Of a stretch of DNA of 64,000 bases, positions 23,582 through 33,737 are shown piece after piece. The stretch comes from Haberlea rhodopensis (Eukaryota > Streptophyta > Magnoliopsida > Lamiales > Gesneriaceae). Within the stretch, counting starts at the first letter, position 1, and every line of letters begins with the position of its first letter. The notes under the pieces were generated by a model. It was given only the letters and a program-made list of their open reading frames with translations. It did not search any database and was not told where the DNA came from. Made by a program: the position numbers and the translations under genes. The stretch spans positions 2,046,001 to 2,110,000 of the forward strand of contig CAJQUN010000055.1 of NCBI GenBank assembly GCA_907163345.1. The letters run 5' to 3'.

Positions 23582-24097
23582 TGTTGTATAAAATTTATGG
23601 GTGTGTATCTTAGGAAAGTAGCAAGCAAAAACAACAAATGACTTTGTATTAGAAATGTCGAGGCGAGATTTGTAATCTCTGTCCTTAAGACAATATTGCC
23701 CCGCTACGGTGCTAACGGTTTACTTTGGCAATTTGTCTCCCAAGATACAACGACTATGATTTGTGATAAGAGCACTCCAAATCACAAATCATTTAAACCA
23801 CAAAGGTCTGAAAATGCTCAACCATAACAATGATGAAGACTCACAAAATTACTCAAATTTTGATCTTCAAAATATGATGTGAATTTCCAAAATTCCATGT
23901 CTAATTCATTCAAGGGTTGTTTCTTATATAGTATACCAAGTTGTGTAACCAAAAGACACCATTTGGAAGCATCCAATCATGAAAAATTGCACCCCAACAT
24001 GAATGAACACACCATTTAATTTGGAAGCATCCAATCATGAAAAATTACATTCCAACATGAATGGACACACCATTTAATTCAATTCAAATTTCCAACA
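23582..24097 (-). repeat. 5' LTR of the gag-only Copia
   Basis: This 516-bp right copy contains a tandem duplication of about 58 bp near 23960-24075: the 'tttggaagcatccaatcatg' block occurs twice. The left LTR has it once. The LTR is followed by the GAGAT target duplication. Confidence 0.88.
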
Positions 24098-24555
24098 GAG
24101 ATGCCATAAATGAAATGGTAAACAATGATAAAGCTAGCAAATTAAAAATAACGCTGATATGTCTGCGTCATGACAATGATAAAACCACTTTTTTCTAAAG
24201 TTTGAGCTTTTAGAAGTTACCTAACCATAGCATTTATACTTTAACAAAGCTCTTCACTCTTTGTTTCCTGTTATTACAGAGCTCTGCTCTAGGATTTTTA
24301 CTAGCCCAAAAACATTTCACGAATCCTCTTGTGGCTGTTCCTTCAGCTGTGAGTGTTGTATGTATGGCAGTGTGTCATTTGATTATTTGAGTACCTGTGC
24401 ATCTTTCTTCAAAGCAATTCTGGCCAAGTTTGATGCAAATCCTTTTCTTTTCCCCCTTCTTACTCTGCAATTTGTAGCTGGGTGGAAGTGCTCTTGCTGT
24501 TTTCTGGAGGAACATGCCACTTCCAGTTGATGACAAGGATGACTTCAAGGAATAG

Positions 24556-25896
24556 GAGTTTCGATTCTTTTTGTATTGCTTTGTTATTGCAACTCTTTGT
24601 AAGTAGAAGCGAAACATGGTTGCTAATGGTGGCCAAATTCAGTATGGAGTTATTGTTTATTTTATTGGTGGTATAGACTATTTCATTATATCTGTTTGGC
24701 TCTTTGGTTAAGCTAAAATGTAATGACTTGAACACCCTCTTTAATTCTTAATGCAGTTGTAGTGTGTGATCATTTGCAGTCAAAAAGCCTTTTGCAAGAA
24801 CTTGGAAACCAAATGGTAAAAGTGGAAACCCAATTTGTCTTTTCCCCATGGACAGTTTCTTCCAATTTCAAAAATATTCACACAGTTTCTTCAAAGTTCC
24901 TCAGGGTGTATTTGGATTGATCATATTTGTTTGAATGCTTTGAATTCGGATCTAACATTTTCTCTAATTTTTAAATTGCGTTTATATATTAATGTAATTG
25001 ATTTAAAATTCTCTCGAAATGGATTCATTTAAAATCTATTCTATCAAATTCCTTCTTCAAATTCAAATCTCTCAATCCACGCGCAATCTTTTGATGTAAG
25101 TGTTGCTTTAAATCTCATCTAAAAATCTGAGAACTCAAATCTGAACATCTTCACAGTTGTTCTTGTCCATCTGATGTTCCGCACATTCTTGAACTTCTTG
25201 ATTGAGGTGGTGACCAACCTATGTAGAGGCATGAAAATGAGACTTGAAAAGAGGTGGAGGCAGCAGACTAAAATGAGAACAATAGTGTACTGAGATGGGG
25301 ATATAGAGCAAGAATCTCATTCTTTTTTTTTCTTTTTTCATTAGGTAGGTGGATTTTTCAAATGCTATTTACAAGACTCAAACCTGAATCTTTTTCCCCA
25401 AAATAGGAGGGTGACGATCAGTAACTACTTATTAATGTATGGATGAATGTGATTATCATAATAATAATACATAAGACATAATAAGAAAAAGAATATGTAA
25501 ACAATTCAAGCCGATGACTTGTAGCCCATCTAACACTTATCGTAATTATGACCTGAAGATCTCGTGTTCGAATCTTCATTCTCCACTCCAATTATTATAA
25601 TAGTTGCTAATAAAGCAGAAGTCAACTTCTCACCAACCAAATGTTAAAACAACAACAATCATGATAATAATAATAATAATAATAATAATTATTATTATTA
25701 TTATTATTATTATATAATTTCTTATTCGCAGCCCAATATGTTTACCGAAAAAAGCAGCCTACTCGTTTTTATTTAAAAATCGTACGTTAGTTTGTATTCT
25801 CTGTCCTGTCCTGGTTGTCTAAGGAATCCCGGCGAAAATCAAAATCTCAGCTCTCCGAGCCACTTCGCCTGTAATACTTCCTCTCCTGGCTTGCAA
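24556..25896. other. BASS 3' flank, intergenic DNA and HPAT upstream region with AAT/ATT microsatellite
   Basis: After the BASS remnant the DNA is AT-rich with no gene. A compound palindromic microsatellite, (AAT)n followed by (ATT)n, lies at about 25665-25712. The last 100 bases or so before 25897 should be promoter and 5' UTR of the HPAT gene, but I cannot mark a TATA box or start site with confidence. Confidence 0.55.
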
Positions 25897-28800
25897 ATGG
25901 GGTGTGGAAAGCTGTTCTTTACCCTGGTAGTCACCTTGTCTTCCGCACTCATCACATACAACATCATCATTTCTGCAAAGGCATCACTCAGGCAGGATTT
26001 CCCCGGCCATTCTTCTTCTTCTTCAACAAAGTCGCATTCTTCGTTTTCTCAAGATCCCATAATCAAGATGCCCGCCGATTTAGCTTCTTCTTCGTCTGCC
26101 TCCAAGAAAAGCAAAAGGCTTTTCCACATCGCTGTTACTTCCTCTGACTCCATATATAACACGTGGCAGTGCAGGGTGATGTACTACTGGTTCAAGAAAC
26201 AGAAGAATAAGCCCAATTCGGACATGGGTGGCTTCACTAGGATTTTGCACTCCGGACAACCTGACAAATTCATGGATGAGATTCCTACCTTTGTTGCTCA
26301 GCCGCTCCCTTCTGGGATGGATCAGGTTTCGTTTTCTGTGTTTATTCTCGCATTTGTTGTTCATGATGGTGATTCTTTCAAGTCAACTATGAGGTGGGCT
26401 TCGAAACTTCATCAAATTTTTTTATGATGTGATTGAGTATTATCTGCGTGTGATGGTTTGACATATTTTTAGACTTAATCGAGGCTAGTTAATTTAAAGT
26501 TCTCACCTTTTTACTTTTGGGGAAAAAGAATTGAAAGCACATATTGAATTCATTCAGTGGGCTATACTCTTGCATTAGCAGGTACTTGTTGGAGTATGAT
26601 GAGCATTTTGGTGTCTTCAAAATATCATTTCTGATTCAGTATCTGCAAGGCCAGTTTTTCAGGCTTGTTTAATTATTTGATTTATGGTTGGTAGCCTATC
26701 AAGTGAGTTTTCTCGGAGGAAGCAAAAATGTGATTGAAATTAATGAAATTCTGTTTCGCTGCTATTAAAAAATCTAATAACTACAAGAAATTTGAACATA
26801 TTTCGGATGTTTGGTTTAAAAAATGTCTGTGTTTGTTTTTCTGTGGAGAGATATTGGCAGAGGTCTTTGAACATGTCAGGAGCTTCCTCTATATGGGCTA
26901 GTGAAGGGGAAATATGCGAAATATTCTCTTCGTAAGCATTGAGGATGGAGTCTCTTCTGCTTATCAAAATTATAAAATCATTTTTCTACATCGGCTGCAC
27001 ATGTATGCCAGATATGTTAGTAGTTTCTCAATGGTAAAATCTTTATGTGTACCACCAACAGATCACAAGTTGTATGGATGTGAGGTTCACATGCACAATC
27101 ATTTACATGGTTATGACTTGTGATACTTCTCTTCAAAGCTCAAACGATTTTCCTTTATTTACATGCCCAAGCAGTCTAGCACTCTTAGTTCTAGGCCAGT
27201 CATCAAAGTTATGCTTGCAGTGTGACCACTTGAATCATTTGGCAATAAGGATATACAGAAGACAGTTGACTGATAGAGTTTGTTGATTAGAACATAGAAT
27301 GGTCACTTTTAGAACTTTGTCTGATTATTTTCGCTTATCTTTTGTCCTCCATAATTTCAGGGTTACATAGTCCTTAACAGACCTTGGGCATTTGTGCAAT
27401 GGCTTCAGCAAGCAAACGTTGAAGAAGAGTATGGAAACACATGCTAAAATTTCTGATTACCCGTGATTTGATCATCTTACAATTCCATGATGTAAGAAAA
27501 TATTGTATCACATAATTGTGCTGACATTATGCAGCTATATATTGATGTCTGAGCCAGACCACATTCTGGTGAAGCCCATTCCAAACTTATCTAGAGATGG
27601 TCTTGGAGCGGCTTTTCCTTTCTTTTACATCGAACCTAAGAAATATGAGGCCGTGCTCAGGAAGTACTTCCCTGAGGAAAAGGGATCAATAACTAACATT
27701 GACCCCATAGGGAATTCCCCTGTTATTGTAGGAAAGGTATCTATACTTCTTTGAGGCTCACTGGTGATAGCTTAATCTTTCTCTTCATTCGTGCAAGGTC
27801 TTGCAGCTCTACTTTAATAAAATGATTTCAGGATTCATTAAAAAGGATAGCTCCAACTTGGATGAATGTTTCCTTGGCAATGAAGAAGGATCCTGAAACA
27901 GATAAAGCTTTTGGATGGGTTCTTGAGATGTATGTGACTACATTTGATTCCTAGTTGTTTATAGCTGTTCTCTTGAGCCCCTGAGTTCCCTTTTTGTGAA
28001 TGTAGGTACGCATATGCTGTTGCATCAGCATTGCATGATGTGGGTAACATCTTATACAAGGAATTCATGATTCAGGTCCAGTAGCTGTATTTCATTTCTA
28101 GAAGTTATTGTTCAAAAACAATATATTTCTTCTTAAACATTAGGTAGCTAACGTGGTTTATAACAACTCTCGTTGTTACCTATTTGTAGTCATATTATAT
28201 GTGCATCACGTTTTGACTTGCACATCTAAGAGCTAGTAAACTCATCTTGAAGTGTTAATCAAATCACTAAATGCTCTTCATCCACAAAAAAGTTATCCTA
28301 TTTTAGAGTTACTAGTGATAAACTTCATTAATAATTTCAGCTGTTGAAAAATTATGAAATCATGTATCAAATTATAGACTTGAGGCATTTTGTTATCACT
28401 TGTACCAATCTTTGATTGGTATTTATAAAGACAAATTTATATATCATTAGCTAAGACTATGTTTCCTGTTTTATGGAATTATCTCTCCAATATGCTTGCT
28501 CCGTAGCTTGATAGTTTTAAAACGTATTACACTATGTATGGAAGCTAGTGCATTTAAAACCCTGATAGTCCTGTAGCAGGTCATCTTCATGCTTTGGATC
28601 AAAGAATTTGGATTTTGATTGTTGTTTGCTGATGGCGTGACATTTATGCTTTCAAGTAGTCTCTACTATTCAAATTAGCGATGAATTAAAAATTGTCATA
28701 ATTTCTGCAGCCTCCATGGGATACAGAAATCGGCAAAGCTTACATTATTCATTATACTTACGGATGCGACTATGATTTGCAGGTGTTTTCAGCCTGTTTT

Positions 28801-29331
28801 AGGCTCTTTGTTATTGTTATTATTAGAAAAAGAGTCAGCTTTTTAATTTTCTTGAATTTATGTTTCACATCCTTCAGGGTAAATTGATGTACGGAAAGAT
28901 TGGAGAGTGGAGGTTTGACAAAAGATCATATGACAACATCTGGCCTCCAAAAAACCTTTCAATGCCACCACCTGGTGTACCAGAAAGTGTTGTATGTTCT
29001 TACGCACCCTTAACATGATCATATAGCTCTGTCGGAACTTCAATAATGGTGGAACTATTCAGATTCTATCTGTGAATACAATTAAATTCCTGTATATCAA
29101 TCTGACAGTGATGAACCTAAAACTTCTTTAAAAGCCATGTGATTCAGAGTTTACATCAGCTTTATCTTTGAAGATATACTCCATCTAGATTCTACATCAT
29201 TTTAGTTGCTTGTGTTTATTTCTTCAAGTGTTGTTCCATCATATTCATTTTATATATTTATGATATGGCAGGTTACTCTGGTGAAAATGGTGAATGCTGC
29301 CACCGCCAATCTTCCAAACTGGGGTTCTTAA
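25897..29331 (+). CDS. HPAT: Hydroxyproline O-arabinosyltransferase (HPAT/RDN1 family)
   Basis: Eight exons splice in phase to about 370 codons: 25897-26325, 27361-27428, 27535-27736, 27832-27929, 28006-28075, 28711-28782, 28878-28991 and 29272-29331. All introns are GT-AG. The protein has an N-terminal signal anchor (about residues 5-26, LFFTLVVTLSSALITYNIII), a Ser-rich stem, and a catalytic domain with HIAVTSSDSIYNTWQCRVMYYWFK. An acidic SEPDH motif lies at about 171-175, the likely metal or sugar-nucleotide site, followed by a conserved HYTYGCDYD and an NLPNWGS C-terminus. Family members add the first L-arabinose to hydroxyproline in extensins and CLE peptides in the Golgi. The length matches the family, and I see no damage. 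The ATG was chosen because it opens the signal anchor; a longer in-frame start at 25792 would bury it. Confidence 0.93.
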
Positions 29332-29899
29332 GATTATATATACGGAATACTCTGCCGTATGGTATGAGAATAACACGAGGAAAAACATTGGTGGTTGCTT
29401 CTTTTTGACTTTGAAATAAATTACTAACTTACCAGTTTCACTAGTTTTATTTAGAACGAGAGGTAGTGGACTCCATATATATACTATAAACAAACAAAAT
29501 GAATTGGCACAAGTGTATATGGGATACTGAGTTGCTCGCTCATTAATTTTTCACATTACCAGTCGTGGCGCGCGCCCACGGGATTTTCTTTTGCGAACGA
29601 GGCCAAGTCTTCGTTGATAACGATTCGGACTCAGCAATTTCAATTCCCATCATCTTGTACAAGCTACTATAATAGTGCAATATGTAGAACAGTATATTCA
29701 ATATTCATAACATTCACGGTTTCACTTCGATAAGCAATCGAATCTGCAGCTTGTGTTGGAATAATAGAACTACATTCGAATTCTCTAGCAAAAACAAACA
29801 AAATTTGAGAGATTTCAATTACTGGCCAAAACAAAATTTGACAATGGTTGTTCCAACTGAAATAGGTAAATTTTTTAAAATGGAAATCCTCTATCTGTA
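29332..29899. other. 3' region between HPAT and the RPS11 pseudogene
   Basis: This holds the HPAT 3' UTR and a short spacer; the two genes are convergent. No other feature was recognised. Confidence 0.5.
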
Positions 29900-31737
29900 T
29901 CACATTCCAGTAAAAGCCTTCTTCCCACGACCAGAAGAACCAGCAGGTATCACCTTAAGAAGGTTTAAACCTGAAGGTCTTTGACAAGGGCCTGCACGAT
30001 GACAAGAAACTCATCACAGATGAATTACATCAACCAAGTCACGAAGCAGAAGAAGGTTGACACTTGCCTGCATTGGCCAATGATTACATGGTCTCCCTCT
30101 TTCACACGGAAGCATGGGGATATGTGGTTTGTTTGTTGCTGCCCTGAAGGGCACTGCCCTTAGGGGCATCATCTATCATCCATGTAGAATCTTTTTTTTC
30201 TTTTTAAAAAAAAGATTCCAAATGAACAGTGATGATGCCCCTAAAGGCACTGCCCTTAAGGACATCATCAAACAAACCGGGATATGTGTGCAGGAATGTT
30301 GGAATGCGGCTTCTCATACCTAAATAGCTACAGGAATTACGCACAGCCAAATAAACAAAAACACCATTAAAAGGTCAAACACTACTCTTGCCTTCGGTAC
30401 TTTTTCACAAAATGCATGTTAGTTCCTACGAACAATGAGAGTTCGCATCATCTTAGAATTGTGGCATGTCCCAGCAATGATACGGCCTCTAATGGACACA
30501 CTTCCATTGAATGGACACTTTTTGTCCATATATGTGCCTGCAGATAAAGGAAATGAAGATCATAAAAATGAATCAACAAGCAACAGAATATAGGTGAAAT
30601 CCAAATGTTTTATTCAAACAATATTTCTATCAACTTCAGATTGACTGACAAGCAACAGTAATCAAACTCACCAATAGAACCTAAACATAAAAGGACTAAT
30701 CATACAAACCAAACACAATATAAAGTATCCATGTTTTGTCTTATCAACTCATTGTCAAGCCATTATCCACATTTTAATCTATCAATAATTTATCATATCA
30801 CAACAACCAAACGCAGCCAAAAGGACTAATATCAATACAAAATACTAAAATACATACCACATTGGTAGAGAGCATAGCTAAAACCAATACTAGCGTATCA
30901 ATCATGAAGCGCTTTAACAAGAATCAAATTATCCTACGATCTTAGATTTTACCTACAGGAACAGCAGAATCAATTGCAAACAAAAGAGCAATATAATTAC
31001 CAGTACATTTACTGCTTCACAGATAATAGTTGCACCATAAATCTTCAATGCTTCTTATTACTAATTACTAAAATACTTTCCGCGGCCCAATCACATATCA
31101 GGATATTCATAGTCGCAATGACACCCAAGCAGTGAAGAAATCTGACAGAAATAGAAGCAATGCATGTATTTCATTAGTTTTGGAACTTATCCAAGAAGTT
31201 CGTCAACTGAATCAATTGTGAATACTAGTGAGCAAACATTTAGAAATACTAAGAATTATATATAAAAAGTAGACTAATTCCGGGAGAATTTAGCAAAGGA
31301 GTGAGCCATCGTATTTATATAAACAAGAAGACGAAGTCAATAAAATATGAGAATAAAAAGCAACAATCGGGTAAAATTTTACCTTCGATAGCCTCGCGAG
31401 GAGTCTTGAACCCTAACCTATGCTCTTCCAGTAGCGTTTGCCTCCTTTACCCGGCACCTCACCTTTTCCTGGCTTCTTCGAGCTGCAATTTCCCGAATAT
31501 TCCTCACAACAGTCAACAAAGTTTTAAAAGTACGGATCTAATTCCGAAGAAGACAAATCAATAAAAAAAAAACGTTACCAAAGGAAAACCTTGGGCTGCT
31601 TCAAGATTGCCTTCTAAGTCTGCAAAATCAATCAACAGAGAGATAAGTAAAAACAACCAGCTGCAAAAAAAACATGACAGAAAATGGCGGAGGGATAGGT
31701 CGTGTGCAGTTAAAAGGGTGCGTACCTGTTCGGGCAT
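29900..31737 (-). pseudogene. RPS11: Cytosolic ribosomal protein S11 gene, intron-containing pseudogene
   Basis: Six exon remnants read on the minus strand: 31726-31737 (MPEQ), 31579-31619 (ILKQPKVFL), 31383-31482 (SKKPGKGE, YWKSIG), 30392-30537 (DKKCPFNGSVSIRGRI, then AGTCHNSKM), 30068-30319 (YEKPHSNIPAHIS, then VKEGDHVIIGQC) and 29900-29991 (AGSSGRGKKAFTGM). This is a small-subunit ribosomal protein of about 159 residues. Lesions are many: TAG at the sixth codon, TAG and a one-base loss in exon 3, a frameshift with TAA in exon 4, a 153-bp transposon in exon 5, and a frameshift in exon 6. Two donors read GC instead of GT (after 30392 and after 30068). Introns are retained, so it arose by DNA duplication or is a decayed original. 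Confidence 0.85.
30126..30278. mobile_element. 153-bp Mutator-type MITE, full-length snapback
   Basis: The element has identical 10-bp ends (GGTTTGTTTG) in inverted orientation. It is bounded by the 9-bp direct repeat GGGATATGT at 30117-30125 and 30279-30287; a 9-bp duplication is the hallmark of Mutator-like elements. The inversion continues inwards through 'aagggca.tgccctta.gggg', 'catcatc' and 'gaatctttttt', so nearly the whole element folds on itself around a short loop. It has no coding capacity. It interrupts RPS11 exon 5 between the codons for HIS and the following residues. Confidence 0.88.
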
Positions 31738-31972
31738 GGCTGTTCTCTGTAGATGATAGCGGCGAAATTGAGGAGAGGGGGGCAAATAGCAATGGCGACA
31801 AATGACTCTTTCCAAGTCCAAAATTAGATGAAAAGTTATATTTCATCCTCTTGCACAAACTCTTTCCATATAAATTGTAGTGGCTCGATATAAATTATAC
31901 ATGTTTAACGTGATTATTAGGATCATTATAGAATAATGTGGACTCGAGTTCGAGTTAAACCGAGTATGATAA

Positions 31973-31974
<2 letters not shown>
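31738..31974. other. Upstream flank of the RPS11 pseudogene
   Basis: This short AT-rich stretch probably includes the former RPS11 5' UTR and promoter. The segment 31802-31853 ('actctttcca...aaaatta.atgaaaa') has a diverged direct copy at about 33735-33785. Confidence 0.4.

Positions 31975-32050
<76 letters not shown>
31975..32050. repeat. (TA)n microsatellite, first tract
   Basis: This is an almost uninterrupted (AT)n tract of about 75 bp. A reading frame through it on the minus strand (Tyr-Ile repeats) is an artefact. A second long (TA)n tract lies at 33662-33735. Confidence 0.97.
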
Positions 32051-32053
<3 letters not shown>

Positions 32054-33657
32054 CTTTCATTATATGTTGAAACAATATTGAGTTGCTAGTTGAGACCACA
32101 TGCATCCACATGGTTTGTTGAATATGTAGCAAGAGAAGTCATGTTCATATTATCTGTAGGAAAGATTATAAATCAAACTTCATTGGACAACAAGGAATAC
32201 ATGAATTGGACTTGGAATTTGATGTGAATTTGATCTGAAATTTAATGTACATTTGAGGATATCTTAGAATCTATATTACATGTAAATCATATTTACCTAA
32301 ACATACCTACAAATCTCTACACAATGTGCTCTCATCCCTTTGTGTTCTCTTGTTCTTTCCTTTGCACTTAAAGCTTGGAAATCAAGCTATAACCTGATTT
32401 AGAAGTGCAAACAAAGTTAGTGGTAAGAATTCCATAGCTTATGATGGTTATGTGTTGCTAGTTGAACTATATGAAATTACTAGTTTATGTATTGATTTGA
32501 TATAAGATGGAATTCTTAAATCAGTTGTGTTATCATGGAAACATGTTATCATGAATAAGTAATGGTTTATGAAGTTTGATGTTGAAATATGAGGTGTAGG
32601 TTGAGAACCATGAAGATAAGTTCAAAAATCGCCATGTTCTGAAAGTTTCAGACATCAGCGATCGATCGGTAGCCATATGGCGATCGATCGCCGAAACAGG
32701 GGAAAATAAGGCAGTGAAATGCATTGGCGATCGATCGCTGAAAAATAGAAATATTTGGCGATTGATCGGTGAGAAACAGAAATTCTTGGCGATCGATCAC
32801 GAGGGTTTAATTTTGAACATTTGTATATTTTCTTGGAATTTGATGGCGAAGCCTATTATGACATTATAATTGTTGATATTCATATAGCACCATCACGAAG
32901 GACAGGACAGAGAGGCGGTAAAACATTGACGCCTGATAATATATATTTTGTATTGTACGATAGGTGCGTGTTGACGTACGAGTATTTATGTTACTGTTAC
33001 GATTAATGTATTGATGTGAGATGATGCATATACATGTTTTGAGTTATATAATATGCTGTAAATCATGTTGTTGAGGCATATGGTGGATGCCATGAGGGGC
33101 GTGATGCCGTTGGGCATGAAAATGGCTGTTATGATGTGTGCTGACGAAAATATGATATGTGCTGCTAATATGGGACGTGAAGGCTGAGCCACTGACATAT
33201 TGAGTGAGAATGCAATATCAAATATGTCCCGTTATAACAGGATGATGCATGAGACATGTCATGACATATTTGCATATTGTGATGTATAGTATAGAAACAA
33301 TCACAGTTGAGATGTTACGATGTTTATTTATCGTATTGTGCATTCATCTTGATATTGGATTGAGATGGTTATATATCAATACTCATGATGTGTGGTTGTT
33401 TCTGTAGGGACTCATAGACGGGGGAGGTCGGGATTGGGAGTCAACTTCTGCTGCTAGATGACTCACTGGTAAAGATAATGAACTTGTTATGATATTTGAT
33501 ATGTAAATGATGTATATTTATGTCACGATGTGAGAATAATGTAATAAATGACATATTATGACTCTTAATCAGTGTGACTATCTACTTAGTCCTACTTCAA
33601 ATATTTGTGATTGTGTAATAATGTGACACACATTAAGGATTAAGTAGCGAAACTCCC

Positions 33658-33661
<4 letters not shown>
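32051..33661 (+). other. Unassigned 1.6-kb block between two (TA)n tracts
   Basis: No gene is visible. The block has a GATCGATCG minisatellite (32650-32810) followed by T- and G-rich sequence with 'gatgatgca', 'catgagacatgtcatgacat' type wording. This is compositionally like the LTRs of the chromoviruses in this window. No clear LTR ends, primer site or target duplication were found, so it may be a decayed LTR or something else. Confidence 0.35.
32650..32810. repeat. Short minisatellite of GCGATCGATCGC-like palindromes
   Basis: The palindrome GCGATCGATCGC or variants occur five times in 150 bp, near 32657, 32682, 32726, 32757 and 32788. They are spaced 25-45 bp and separated by A-rich 'gaaacag' or 'gaaatag' linkers. 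GC content is locally raised. Similar GATCGATCGCCAC motifs occur inside the hAT element near 52647 and 52693. Confidence 0.75.

Positions 33662-33735
<74 letters not shown>
33662..33735. repeat. (TA)n microsatellite, second tract
   Basis: This is a perfect or near-perfect (TA)n tract of about 74 bp. Confidence 0.97.

Positions 33736-33737
<2 letters not shown>

Larger units (their letters stand above)
20441..24097 (-). mobile_element. Gag-only, non-autonomous Copia LTR retrotransposon in a BASS intron
   Basis: The LTRs at 20441-20898 and 23582-24097 both begin TGTTGTATAAAATTT and end AACA on the plus strand. They are bounded by the target duplication GAGAT at 20436-20440 and 24098-24102. The element reads on the minus strand: gag lies next to the right LTR, and a purine-rich tract (GTGGGGGAT on the minus strand) lies beside the left LTR. 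The 2.7-kb interior encodes only a Copia-type gag. No protease, integrase or reverse transcriptase motif is visible, so it must depend on other elements. A usual initiator-tRNA-Met primer site was not seen after the 5' LTR. The right LTR is 58 bp longer owing to an internal duplication. Confidence 0.88.
20130..24555 (+). pseudogene. 3' end of a chloroplast BASS-type (sodium/bile-acid symporter-like) transporter gene, 5'-truncated
   Basis: Three exons of one gene can be read. Exon A (about 20130-20221) encodes GYWIPKLTFGES and SRTISIE before a GMQ end at a GTATAT donor. Exon B (24280-24369, 30 codons) continues SSALGFLLAQKHFTNPLVAV. Exon C (24478-24555) encodes a final helix and ends VDDKDDFKE-stop. 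The joins B-C are in phase with good splice sites. These are the last transmembrane helices of the BASS family, which move organic acids into plastids; my best guess is a BASS1-type member. Exon A has lost two bases before GMQ. Everything upstream of about 20125 is replaced by a hairpin and repeat, so the gene is a remnant. A gag-only Copia sits in the intron between A and B. Confidence 0.72.

Noticed and set aside
31926..32132. Tyr-Ile repeat protein on the minus strand
   Set aside because: It is a translation of the (TA)n microsatellite.
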